Assembly: GCA_030268105.1 (NCBI GenBank)
Contig: BSDZ01000004.1
Coordinates: 801,001 to 865,000 of the forward strand
DNA: 64,000 nucleotides
Direction of reading: 5' to 3'
Origin: Volvox africanus
Taxonomy: Eukaryota; Chlorophyta; Chlorophyceae; Chlamydomonadales; Volvocaceae
This document shows, piece after piece, positions 24,202-37,027 of the stretch. Below the pieces are notes generated by a model, which was not told the DNA's origin, did not search any database, and was given only the letters and a program-made list of their open reading frames with translations. Both the position numbers and the translations under genes were made by a program. The stretch's first letter is position 1. Each line of letters begins with the position of its first letter.

Positions 24202-27200
24202 ATGGATGGGTCAGCCTTGCCTCCTGTCAGCGGCGCCTCTCTGCCTCCAGATGCGCCAGAGGATGGCAACGAGCGGCCCGGCTCGCGCCAACGCGCAAGC
24301 GAGCGAGCTGGGGAGCTTTTCTCGGAATTTGCAAAGGAGGATGGGACACTTGCGGTTTCTGCCCTGGGAGATTTGCTATCCGCTGTGGACATCAGCAGCT
24401 CACCGGACACTTGCATGCGCGTCGTCAGCACGGTTGCAGGACCGCATGCGGAAAGCATGACAAGGGACCAGGCGTAAGTGACAATATTACAGTACCGGGG
24501 TACATAGGATTTGATTACACAAAATTTACGGGATTACACAAAATGCGGGTTTTCCAAGCCAAAGAGAACCCAGCAACAACGGTATGTCGAGCTGCCCACC
24601 GGGGTTTCTTTGCGTTCTACAGAGCCGGGTAAACTCATCGACATAGCTGCAGGGGGAAGGATAAGGATACTATACATTTGTGGGTCTTGTCTTGCCAGAG
24701 GACCTATGGTTTCGTGGGGAAACGGTAAAAGCTCTGGACAGCATACGCGGCGGAATCAGCCCATACCATTAGACCCTGAAGTTTGCTATCTGAACTGCAT
24801 GTGGCAGCGTAAAGCTTTTAAGTGGCAAATACAAAACAACTTCTACCTTTCCCCTTCTTTTTCCATTTGTTTCGTTCCTGGGGTCAGGTCCCATGGGCAC
24901 CACATTCCCGCCCTCTCCCACTCCGTCCTGCCATACCTCAACCTGCATTCGGCGTCACCTTCCACATCCCCGCTTCCTCAGGTGGCAAGCATTATGTTGC
25001 CACCCGTAAACCAATAATGTGACTAGGGAATGCCTAGGCCCTTGGCATACCGCACATACACAGGATGATGGCTGGTGTGTGCTTATCATGCATGTATTTG
25101 TATGTGATGTGTTCGCGAGCAAAACTATCCTCCAATAAATCCTCTGCTTTTCAAACCCTTTCTCAGACTGGCGATTGTCGGCATGATCTCCACGGAACAC
25201 AACACTGGGGGAGGTTCATTTAGCCCGCCGCAGACGCAGTCTCAAGCACCGGTGCAGCCCTCACAGCAGCAACAGCAGCAGCAGCAGACCCCCATCCTAC
25301 CCTCCTCGTCATCATTGGGGACAGCGGCTGCTGCACCAGCTGCAGCGGCAGCGGGGCCGTTCCGACTGGACTTAGCGCCGCCCTCGTCCTCCCACAGCTA
25401 TTTGGGTAACGCGGGAGTTGGCGGCGGAGAAGGCAGCGGCAACGGCCCTTCACGGCCGTTCCGTCGTATTCTTACAAAGAACCGGTCGTACTTGGAGGTA
25501 CTTGGGAAAGACGGGAAAGGGGGGAAGTGGATAGGAGAAAAGGAAATGAGTCACACGTGCTGGACGTTACGGACGCGTAGGTGTTATGGTGACGGTGGAA
25601 GGGATCATGTCAAGACTCGTGTCATGAAGGGACGTGGGTGGGTGGGTGGGGGAATCTGTAAAAACCTTAACGTCCTTAGTCCGCATCTGCAGCTCACAGG
25701 CACGTGTTCGGGCTCCGCTTTCTTGCGTTTCGCGGGACATGGGCCGGGGCGCCAGCAACGGAGGACGCAGTTTCATGCGTGATGGGGGGGGTCTAATGGA
25801 CCAGTGGACAGCCTCCAAGCAGGTGTATGGAGACCCAGGATTGGGTTCTGGGACTATTAGAGCTTGGTGGGCATAGCAACTTGGTGGAGAGACCGAGAGT
25901 CTAGGCATAACACGAGACAGCGGCCATGTCCCTGTGACTATGTACGGCACAGACGGGCGCCCTCCATTTGGACGAGGCAGTCGTACAGTACATGGCGAAG
26001 CTGGAGGAGCACCGACGGAAGTGCGAGGTGGAGGGGAGGTACCAGGAGGCCAAGTTGGCATCCAGGCGGCTGGCGGACCTGCGGACAGCGCAGGTGGGGG
26101 CTGCGCGAGTCGGCATGAGGCGGCGGAACGTCATGTCAAGGGAGAGGGGCCGATGGGAGTGTGAATAAGCGGGGACACTGCGTGTGTGTGTGGGGGGGAG
26201 GGGGCGAAAGGGGTTCGTGAACGAGTTGCCTAGGGCCTACGGCCTGAGCCACCCTCCAGCCTCGCTGTCCTGCCCCCACGGGAGACACCGTTTCCTGCGA
26301 CTGGGTCCGTTGTTTCGTATTACCTTTTCTTTCTCGTCCAGATAGCTTCTTTCTTCGGTACGTTTTGCACCGCCTGCATCGTCCTGCCTGCTAAATGCTC
26401 TGCTCCACCACACAGCAAGTGCGAGTTCCGGTGACTAGATTCGTCGTTTTCTTGCTACCCTTTCACATTACCTCCTCCCTCCTTCCCTGCCACCCTCCCT
26501 GTCACCCTTCACCCTTCCTCACCCCCTCTTTCCCATTCTCCCTCCTCTCCTGCCACCGTCTCCTGCTCCCGTCCCTCGGCCCTTACCTCCCTCGGCCCTT
26601 ACCTCCCTCGGCCCTCACCTCCCTCGGCCCTTCAGGTTGATAGCCTCCGCCAGGAGCTTGCAAGCAACCAGTCACGCGAGCTCGAGGAGGTACATGCGGT
26701 ATACGAGGAGGAGGCGGCCAAGTTCCACCAGTTGTGGGATCAGCGCATGAGGGACTACGGCATAAATCTGACCAAGGTGGGGTCGGGGAATGACAAATGG
26801 GAAAGGGACGTGAGATGTTGGGAGGGGGGTAATGTCAGTGTCGGCCAAAAGTTTAGGACTTGAGGTTCAGGAACACGGCCCCCAAAACAACCTGGATATC
26901 TGGTGCTTACGCTCTCTCACAGCGCGACTTTGGTCTCAGGTTACTGCTGGATTCCTCCTGCGTAATAAGTCTCAAGTCCTAAGCTTTTGGCTCAAACTGC
27001 CCTGCTACCTTTTTTCCTCCTTTTCTTCCCATCTACAATACCTCGATTGATTTGTAAAACCATGAACGCTAAGATTAGACCCCCAGCTGGGTTCAAACCG
27101 CCTTCTTCTTGTTGTTGTTGCTATTGTCGCTGTTTCTATTCTCCCTGTCCTGAAGGCACTCGAGGACCTGAAGAACAGCCACACCACGCAGCTAGCGGCC

Positions 27201-30161
27201 TACGTGGATGATCTGCAACGCAAAAAGCCGACTCGCGCCCGCCCCTCCAGGGATTACCTCGTACAGCGGGAGATGCAAGATAAGCTCGTTAAGGCTAAGC
27301 TATACGGCAGGGCCACCAAAGTGAAGAGCATGGCGGATGAGCTTTACCAGGTAGGGGTTGATCCCTATCAACAGACCCGCGGGTCACAGGAACACAGGGA
27401 TGCACTGCGCAGTGTACACTTGCCCAGAAGCTGTACATTACTTGTAAATTGCCTGCAAGGAAGCGGGCAACATGTTCTTCGCTATTTGGGCATTGGTCCA
27501 GAGGCTACTGCTCTAATGGCTCTGCTCTGCTGCCTCGTCCCGCTCCACTGCCATCGGGGTTCGCTGCAGGCGGAGCTGGAGACCACTGTGGCGGCCTGGG
27601 AGGCGGAATCGAAGCTCAAGATTGCTAAGCTGCAATCCAAACAGCAGAATGAGTACGAGGTGCTGCTGCAGCGGGGGTCGAAGGTGGGTGGATCTGGTTG
27701 GGGTGGGGTCAATATGGGGAGGCAGGTGTGGGTTCGGTAGGTATAGCGGCAGCTGTCAGCTGCAGCTATGACAGCGGTATTGGTGACGATGAAGGTGGCG
27801 GCAGCGGCCACGGCGACAGTGGGTATGGCGACGGTGACGACGACAGTATTGGCAGCGGCGCTGGCCGCACGCGGGTCAGACGGACGGGTGGTAGGGACAG
27901 CAGGCGGGGTGTCGGTGCTGGACGGCAGCGGAGGCTGTGACGATGGCGGTGACGGCTGAGGGGCGCGGTCGGCGGATGGAAGCGTGTTGACGGCAGGGCC
28001 GGGGACGATGGCAACAGATAGCGGACGCGGCCAAAGAGTGGCCGAATTACCGAAGGCCCAGCATCCTCACCGATGAAGACTCTACGTACGTACGCGCACA
28101 ACTCGAAAAGTAACACCAGTAACAACCCTCCCCCCCCGCCTTTATACCTCCCCTCCCTGCTCCAGAACCACAACCATTCGTACCTGGAGTGTAGAAGGAA
28201 ACCGTAGTTTCTTCGCTACGCTTCAGTAAACTGATGAGGTTGTTGAGTTCTGCTTTTTGAGTATTGCGCATGTCCCCTCCTCCTTGCCCTAATTGGGGGC
28301 CGCTTGTCCGTAACATTACGTTGCGGTTGGCCAAGATTTGTCCATGGCACCTCCGTAAAATGTCAGCAGGTGATGGCGGCAATTTCCTTGCCTCCCTCCA
28401 CGCACGTTGCTCTTGCCTCCTCTTGCCTCCTCCAGGGGCAAGATAAAACCATGTAAAAATGCTGTGTTTCTTGCCCTCCAGGGACGGGACGAGCTGGAAC
28501 TTAAACGGTTGGCAGAGACAGAGCGGCGCACGCTTCGGTTTCGAAATATCGTGTCGGTAAGTTTTTAGTTCTCAGTTGCGGTTAGACGAATAACGGTTCG
28601 AACACAGGACACCGGAGGTTACCACGGCAGGCCAAGGAGTGTGTCCTGGAACAAGGCCTCAGGGGCCGATGTACGGCTGGACCGTTCAGGGCCTCAACTA
28701 CTTCCTAATGGCAACTGTCGCTTGTTGTTCTGGCCTACCGGTTGGCCGTTGTTGTCCCACTTAAGCTAATGCCTTAACCTGCGACTCCTGCAATTGAGAT
28801 AGAGCAAGAAAGCCGTGGCCAAGTAGCGCAGCAGGCCTGGGAGCGCCTGCTCCGTGTGACCAGTCACCGTTCTGGAGAACCTTCATCCGTGTATACACAT
28901 CCTAAAGCGCTACCCTAGCTATCGAGGGGGGCCCTATGCCCGTATCCGCGTGATTTAGATGAAACCCTGAGTGGACATCTAACCTCAAGCTCCACAACCC
29001 CTCCAAATGCTGCCCAAATGCCCCCGCCTCCATTTTTCCTCGGTCACCAATGTCACGACAAAAACATGTAACTGCCAACGGTTGATCTCTTAATCACAAC
29101 CAACAATCGACCAACTCGTGGACCTCTCCTTCCGCAGGAGCTCGAGCAGCTGCACAAGGTAAAGCGTGCATATCTCGCTCGGTGTCGGACTTTTTCCTGA
29201 GTGCGGGCCAAGGGCGTGGCAAAGCAAAACGTTGGCTTAGGAGGCTTAATTCTTTTTTCCTGGAATTTTACTAGATTTCATAATAATAATAATAGTTGTT
29301 GTTGTTATTATCTCAAGTACCAACCAAATTACTACGGGCCACTTTTGCATAAATTTTGAGGACAGAATTTAGGTGGCAAAAGATATCAGCTTTCGAAGGC
29401 CTGAAATTTCCATCATTTCACCGGACGAAGTAGTCAAAGCGTTAAAGGGAGCTGTTTAATTTTTACTTGGCATTCTTTATATGTTAATATTATTTATGGT
29501 AATTGCATTATTTATGGACCATGTTTCTTGGCAGCTTGAGCGGTTGTTCATTCAAGAGGTTGTGAAAGCCGAAGGGCGACGCTCCTAGGTGTGCTTGGGA
29601 GGCCCTATATCTCGGGATCTGCACATATGACGTGCAGAAGAGCAAAGCAAGCAGATAATTAACAGACCTGGTACTATATATTGTTAATAATCCGTCGAAT
29701 CGCTGACTGTCATGCGTCCTACCGCGTCCTCGTTCCCCGTTCATCTTCACAAGACTTTCCATTCCTCTTCCCCTTTCCCCGTTCCCCTTCCCCTTTCTCG
29801 GCACGCTCCCACCCTTCGCGTTCCCTCTCCTCCCTTTCTTGCCCCTCCCACGGCCTCTCGTTGCCTCTTTCTCCCCACCTTGCCCACCTTCTCCACACGC
29901 CTCCTCCACACGTCTCGCAACCTATCCTCTCGCTCCTAACCTTAGAAGGAGCTTGCCTACTTCATCGCCACTCACCCCCACAAACCTATCCTCCCCTTCC
30001 TCCCCAAAATCTTCATCCTGAATGGCATCTCCCAGTTGGAGTTGGCTCACCTAGAGAACTTCCTAGACGCCCAGGTCTTGGCGGGCAAGGCCACGCCCTT
30101 GAAGGACCCGGGGGCGTTCCGACGCAAGCGCGAGCAGCTCTTCAGTCTCTCCCTCAGCTGA
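24202..30161 (+). CDS. Coiled-coil protein with EF-hand-like N-terminus, probable flagellar/ciliary type, 10 exons
   Basis: Exons: 24202-24473, 25167-25497, 25953-26093, 26636-26776, 27156-27350, 27570-27683, 28482-28556, 29138-29158, 29535-29558, 29946-30161; 509 aa. If exon 9 reads on, it stops at 29588 and gives a 447-aa form. The N-terminus (ELFSEFAKEDGTLAVSALGDLL, residues about 39-60, shown here in part: FSEFAKEDGTLAVSALGDLL) looks like one degenerate EF-hand. Then comes a Gln/Ser/Ala-rich low-complexity exon with a polyQ run. After that are short coiled-coil exons, nearly all phase 0 (YMAKLEEHRRKCEVEGRYQ; KPTRARPSRDYLVQREMQ; AAWEAESKLKIAKLQSKQQ; GRDELELKRLAE). This order resembles a conserved coiled-coil family of flagellated protists, an inference from memory only. 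The last exon (KELAYFIATHPHKPILPFLP onward) is clearly coding-like. The first TGTAA noted lies beyond it at 30886, which favours the long form. Confidence 0.8.
25264..25291 (+). repeat. CAG/CAA repeat encoding polyQ
   Basis: CAGCAACAGCAG run inside exon 2 of the coiled-coil gene, encoding about eight Gln within a low-complexity linker. Confidence 0.85.
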
Positions 30162-30885
30162 TGCGGGACAGCCGGCGATGTGCTGTGCTGGCTTAGGGCC
30201 TATCGTAGCCCTGCCGCAGGCCGCGCAGGCGGACATCCAGGATTCAGCCAGTGGCATGAGAATACATAGAACCATCCCAGGCCTGCGCTGCCCTGCCTGC
30301 GGCCGTCGTCGGTTTGCCCCTCCTTCTACTGATGCTGATGAAGGACCAGCGGCGGCCTGGTTCAAGGGCCTAGCGAAGCGAAAACCGCGTCTGCGGATGT
30401 ACGGGGAAACCGGTACGTGGCGATTTCCATCAGTCGAACTGCAACAGGAAGGGTTTAAATCCGGCTGGGACTGGATGCTCCACAGCAGCAGAAGCGCCAA
30501 CCTTTTATAGCCCCTGGAATGAGCATGCTTTGTGGCCTATCGAGCAGCTCTCCATTTGTCGGCTTGTCAACTTGTCGGCAAAAGGGAGGAGTGCCTGTCA
30601 GTCTTGGAGGTGCAGTGCTGGGTCACGTGTGTGTGCGGATATGTTCCCTGGGTTGGGCGAGATAGAGGTGGTCCTCTAGAGGTGCAGGAAGCAATGGAAC
30701 CGGATAGTACAGGAACAGAGGAAGGAAAAGTACATTATGCTTTTGGCTGCAACTGCAGGTCGAGGGGGATGATGTGCGTGTCCACCAACGATTTGCGTGC
30801 AATGCAGTGCTAGCATTATGCGGAGGGCTGTCTCAGTTCAGTGCAATACGGCATGGCGAGGCACGGTGCCGGCCGGTGTCGCTGA

Positions 30886-30890
30886 TGTAA
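30886..30890 (+). promoter_or_regulatory. TGTAA polyadenylation signal for the coiled-coil gene
   Basis: First TGTAA noted after the stop at 30161. I noted none between 29588 and 29946, which supports including the 29946-30161 exon in the same transcript. Confidence 0.5.
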
Positions 30891-33419
30891 GGCAGGGGGC
30901 ATCGGATTCCGGAAAGGAGAGGGGGCCAGGATGGCGGAGTTTGGGGAGTAGGAGGAATCGGAGAACCAGGTCTCCACACGCATACGAGCAGGAGTCCGGC
31001 TGTGCATGCAGGGAAACGTGAAGCATTGAAGATATGCCGTGTGGTTACCAGGCATACATGTATAGTCTATGTAAGGCTTTTTCGCCAAGCAATCCAACTC
31101 AGGCTGGATCTGAACCCTACCCTGCCTGGAGTTACTAAGACCGGGACCCTAGGGGTGGTCATTTGCTGGTAATGCATATGGACTGTTGTGCGATGGATGA
31201 AACTAATTCACCCGCCGCCGCTATGTTGCGGCTCGGCGCGGCGCGGCAACCTAAGGCAACGTATACAACGACCATAGCATTGTTCCGAGAGATACGCTGC
31301 CTGATGAGACCCAAATGCCCTGGAAGAGGAGGCTACAGTGTGAAGGATGACGTATTTTTGGCTGGCTGGCTGGCTGGTCGTGAAACAGGCCGGTTGGTGT
31401 CATAAGGCAGGAGACTGCTTACAAAATTTCACAGCCGAACGATGTCGCTTTGCGCCGGCGCTGGGGGAAAGGCGTGAAACAAGGATGAACTCTGGGGGGA
31501 GATGGGGACGGATGTGTTCGCGGTTTAGGAGCTTTTTTATTGATATGCCATGCGGGCAGATCCTGAGTGTGCATGCAGGGCACGGACGTGGGTGGGTTCG
31601 GAGGGATATCGTGTCGTAGAGCAGGCGTAGAGGAGGGGCTTTTTCTTTGGGGGGAGAAGGGCCTTCGGATGTCGAGTCTTTGCTCCACCAATACACATCG
31701 TACCCGTGTCACAATTCTTTTTGCTTTTTCTGGTCACGCAGGGCTCCAACGTTACGCGCCTCAGAGGTGCACACACCCTTTAGAGTTGGGTACGTCTGTC
31801 CGTCCGCCAGATAGTAATCAAACTGCCCAAAATGCGTCTTCATACGATGGTCGCATTGTCCGGCTTAGCCCGACCTGTCCTTATTTGATGCTCTCCGGGG
31901 GTGACCATGGTATGCGGCAACAGCACACATCCGTCTTACCTGGTGTTAGCGGCAGCAGACATGGACCGCAGCAAAAGAAGTTCGAGAATTACGTTTGGAC
32001 AATCTTTCAGCCTGCTATGTCAAGTGTATACGTCTTCATTCAAATGTTAAAGTCTAGCCCAAAGGCTTAAGATTGCAGGCGCCATTATCGAGATGAGAAG
32101 TGCATGACAACGGCGTGAACGAACCCGCAGATGCCGCAATTTGAAAAGTTAGCTGGATAGTATGGTTGTCCTTCTGTAAGCTCTATAGCTGGTCAAATCT
32201 GCTTGATGGAAACCCCTGAATCGCGTAAACCATGATTTAAATGACCATCGCCAAAGATAAAAGAGTGTCTTCCCATCAGAGTGCAGGCGATGGTACTTTA
32301 CACTGCAGTCTGCGCGAGACAGCGGTTTCCTTAAATCAGATTAAACCAGCTACGTCCCCATTTCCTTTTACCATAAATTTACCAGGTGAAAGCTTCAATC
32401 ATGCTATCCAAGCTTTCGAATTGGGGCATCAGAGAGAGTAGGTTGCAGGTTTGATTCCTGAGATCCGTCTAGCTAGCCAATCCAACCAGGTTTGGCGCAC
32501 AATCAATCCGATCATAGGGGGACTTCCGTTGACCTTCCATCCAATCCACCCAATCAAAACATGCAGGTCGGAGAGAGTGTGGGAGCATCGGGGGCTTCCA
32601 TCAAATCTGTTGAATCTCATTTTTTGGCGGTTAGGCGATTCCACCGCCCCTTATCTATCATTATGTTGTGAAGCTTTAAACGCCAGAAAATAAAGCAACC
32701 ACCTTCCCAATCTGACGGTATTGTTCAGGAGCCATAGATTTACCTAAAAAGAATGCAGATATCGACAGCGAGATATGTTAACTCGGGCGCAAGCAAACAA
32801 CAAATCTTGCCTATCGTCATGTGCCTCAGGGAGCACCGAAACCACATCAAACTGTACGTGGGTACTGTTGCGGCGAGAACTATTGCAGCGAGAATTACAA
32901 CTGACGTCAACTCTCGTGGAAATTGCATCTGGAGCCATTTTGGACGGCATGCACGACGGCGTGCTCGTATACTCTAATCAGGCGGACACTTGAAGCAGGG
33001 CTGCGTTTCCGCAATCTTTTCATTTAGATTTATCAAGGTAAGTCAGGACTTAACGCACGCATATTTCAGGTGGCATATCACAGGTTTTGAGGGTGGCAGG
33101 TATCCGACCAGAGCGAAAACACGCATACAGCAGCGTGTGTATCCGTACGGCAAGTTACTCCTGCAAGACTGTGGGGGATATGGATTGTTCAGGGCAACAC
33201 GGCGCGTAAACCCGGGATGGCCGTTCGGAATGCATCAGCCCTAAGATGTACCTTTCGCCTATCACCAGCCAATCCATAATGCCGTCGACCCTTCGCCCCC
33301 TTCGTCCTTCATCATCGCACCCGACCATGCGGCCAGCTAGGGCGGGATCCACCTCTCCCATGTGTTTATGTTTTTAGCGATTTACCGAGCCTGCTATCTT
33401 CACTGTTACTGACTCGCAG

Positions 33420-33880
33420 TAACGGCATAACCGTAATCAAATAAATTATCTTGCGTATACGTTGCAGTCCCTGCAACAAAAAATGCTAAACCTATTCATA
33501 ATGAAAAAATTAGGCAACATAGTTATTTCATTTGAGTTATCATTACTAATTTCACTTACATGAATTTCATCTCATATAACCTTCTGGTAATTTGGTTATA
33601 GAATTAACAACGTTTAAAATTTTTGGTGACAAATAATAAATCAAGCTATTTGGACTGCATTTAGCGCAGCACCTTTACGTAAATTATCAGGAAAATTAAT
33701 TGCCATGCAATGCACAAGGATTAAGTCTGTACTATTATGAAAACGTAATTAATTTAACAGGAAGTTTTGAAGAAAATGATATTACTAGAATGTACCGCAA
33801 AATCAACTGTGTAGCTCCTTTTGGCAGAGCTATAAGTTGGCGTTTTGGTTACAGCCTCCGCCTATTAAAGGTATAAGGTT
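33420..33880. pseudogene. AT-rich island with decayed protein-coding-like frames
   Basis: Base composition drops well below that of its surroundings. Plus-strand frames read IWTAFSAAPLRKLSGKLIAM and, after a frame change near 33715, GLSLYYYENVINLTGSFEEN and ITRMYRKINCVAPFGRAISW before a stop at about 33874. Minus-strand frames read FFVAGTATYTQDNLFDYGYA. The amino-acid order looks like real protein, but the frame is broken and codon use is AT-biased. An organellar or bacterial insertion that has decayed is the likeliest reading. The source is not identified. Confidence 0.4.
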
Positions 33881-36800
33881 CGTTAACGATAAAGTTATAG
33901 CCCGTAACCGAGCCGTATACTAACTTTAAATCTGCAGCAACTTTCTTCCTAGGGAAACCCCGCTTATTATTTGTTACTTTGGCCCCACATCCCCAGTCCA
34001 CCCCCGGGCGCGCACAAGATGTGAGGAGAAGTGTCTGACTTAAGAAACCTTTAGGGAATGTTGCGCGCGGGTGTAAGTACATATACATCACCTGTAAGGA
34101 CGCTACTCTGCAAAACAGCGTCTCAGCTAAAAACCGTCAAGCATTGGTCAACCCATCGAGTAAGCTACACTCTCCCGCACGCCCAATCGGGCGCCTCTTG
34201 CGGCTCGGGCAGCTAACAGGCTACTTAAGCAACGGGATACGCTCCCCCCGGATGGCGGCTGTCAGTGATGAATTGAGTACTAAGCGCCTGTGCCCCATAG
34301 ATCCGTTGTTCAAAACAAGCAGACCCACGCACTTTTAATCTGACAAGCAGCCAAAGTAAGGATGCGATTCCGCCGGAAACCTTTGAGAAATATTCTCATG
34401 GCCCCCACGTTGAAAACAACCTTGCGGACGAGGACAGTGTGGACACGCACGAGCCAACACATAACGGACGGGAAATGCAGCGGTCTGGGATTGCGCAGCA
34501 GTCAGGCACTCACAACTAACGATGCAACCACCGCAACCTGTCTTAATGCTGGATAGTTAAAATTCGTTAGAGCCCGTAAGGCCCAGGCCAGCCAGGAAGC
34601 CCAAGCGGCCACAAGCGTGAACGAAAACATCTGAAAAGAAATAGACGCACATAATATAGACGCAAATAATAAAGAACAGGAATGAGGTCTGAGAAAACAA
34701 TACAGGAAACCTGGCCCCTGACCAGGCCGAACCACAGTGCCAGATAGGAAAGCACCGTCTGTCCCGCCGCAATCTTCATTACCTGGCTCAAGTCAGCGGG
34801 CGTTCCTGCACACAAGCACACTCTTCCAGGCAGACCCACACGTGCAGGAATAACGCCTGGCCGACACACAGAAAAACATCAGGGGGCGGGCAGCAAGAGA
34901 GAACGCAAGCTTGCCCTTAAGAGGGCTCTCTGATGGAGCCGCCTGATGGACAGCCACTATTTACAAAGAACCACCAGTGCAAGCAGAACCGGACTCAGAA
35001 GGGCCGGCCTGCTCACCCGCTCCTGCGGTACAATATGACACAGCGACAATGGCTGGCACCAACACCAAGCACTCCGGGGCGGGGCGCCAAGGGCTCCACC
35101 AAGTCAAACTCACGCACCAAGGGGAGGGTACGCACTAGGGAGTTTATCCGAATTTCTGAATAAGGTAGCCTGATAACGTGTTTATTGATAGACTCTGTGA
35201 CTGGGTTATTACATCAGCAGCTCCTTCCAGCTGGAGCCCCCAAAATGATGAAAAAGATTTTTTCGAATGACTCTATTACCTGTCGGGTTCATTCGTATTT
35301 TGTCATTTGCCGATCTGTATGTGGATGCTATACAGGAACATCTGATTGTGTCAACCTGCCGCCTTAAAAGCCCCAACATACACTCTCCAAAATGTTGCAC
35401 ATTATCAGCTCTGTACTGTTCGCGACGCGATGATGCTCGATCCTAAAAGGGCAAGTACATGACGAGCAAGACCCGGTTGGGGTCCCCCGTATGACGCCTG
35501 GTCAGTAGCTCAGTGAGTAGCTTAGGGTACGGAGGCACCGAGTGTCTCATAGGGTGTCACGGCAACGGGCTGCCCTGCTGGCTGGCAGAAATGTCATAGC
35601 CCCACAAATTTGCACAAAGCTAGAAGCCAAATAACATAAAAAATTTCCATATATTCTCGTTCCCAGGAACTACTCGGAACAACGAAACTTAGCGCGCGGT
35701 TGCTATCTTTCTGATAGTTTTCGTTCTTCTGGACGGATGATATTTATACAGAAAAAGTCCCAGTTATATTGTAAAATAATATTATATGGTATAACAGACC
35801 GGTGCCCATGTCAAATTTATGTGCGCGGCCTATGGCGGCAAAGCCCGACTCGTTGTTAAATGAATAACATCCCAGACATAACGCGAATTAGGTCATGAAA
35901 GTCCTTCACCGTAGCGCTAATGATCTACGATTACTCGCGATTCCTTCTTCATGGCGGCAGTTTCAGCAATATAAAAAAAACACGCCAATCCGTAAATTCA
36001 GACAGACTGCTGTTTACTTGGATAAATTGCTGATTTTTGAATTGTGGCCCGCGACAGTAACCCACAAAGCAACTGGAGTCATTGATCCCAGAGATTAAGA
36101 GACCCTAAGAGTGACGGGGAAGGGTGGAGCAACATCAGTTCGTTCACTTACAATTTAAAGTTTTATTTTCCCTTCTTTATCATCTTGTTTTTAAGTTGAT
36201 GCTGTCTTTGAGCCTCCTGGCTCGTACGGATCTGATGAGCGATGAAGCCTGAACCATACCATGCCATAACATCATTGTATGTCTCAGGATTTGAAGGGGG
36301 TATTAAATGTATATATTTACAGGCTCTTCACAGCTTCGCTAGGTTCCCTGACACTGGATGAATAATTGCTCCATACGATTTGAATCAGATGCATAAGACA
36401 ACCGCATAATATGTGTTGTAATGTAGACTACCAGACATTAGGAAGCCTGGCGTTATAACGAGAAAGTATTTGTTACATTGTATCTGATAGTCAAAAAAAT
36501 ATTCGCCAGAGTTGGCACAAATACTCGCGCGTATAGCACTATAGATTGGACGAGCTCGGGTCAATATCGTACTGCCGAGTACAGTTACAACAACACGATT
36601 GTTGCTAGAACGGATCGCTATAGATCGCAACTGATACACCATATAATAACAATATGTTGAATGTAAACTTATGCAAAAAAACCTATAGGGTTGAGGAAAA
36701 AATACTTTACGTCACGTAGAATCCAAGACCATAGCATCCCGTACACAAGGAAAACGGCCGTGATAGGGGTTAAAAATCACCAGCAATTATAAATGAATTT

Positions 36801-37027
36801 ACACTTGGACAACTGAAACTACAGCTTCATGTTTCGGGGAGCTGTACAATACGCCGGGGACCCCGATTCCCCAAAAGGATGACCACCCACGACAGTCAGC
36901 GTTTCTGCTGATTAAAGTCACTGAGTACATTAATGACAAGGACTCGTTAATAAATTTGATGTTGCACCGGGGCTTCGTCCATGGGACCTGTTGACCAGCC
37001 TCTGCTGCTGCGAGCCCCATTTCAAGG

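Larger units (their letters stand above)
30162..37027. other. Long region without a supported gene
   Basis: The first ~730 bases are probable 3'UTR of the coiled-coil gene. The remainder has many stops in all frames, no ORF with recognisable domain content and no splice-linked exon chain I could build. Composition becomes AT-rich from about 33.4 kb and again at 35.6-36.9 kb. The last part should contain the promoter of the cyclase gene. Confidence 0.55.

Noticed and set aside
35490..35580. TAGCTCAGTGAGTAGC resembling a tRNA D-arm
   Set aside because: No T-arm or acceptor stem fits; the similarity is limited to one arm.
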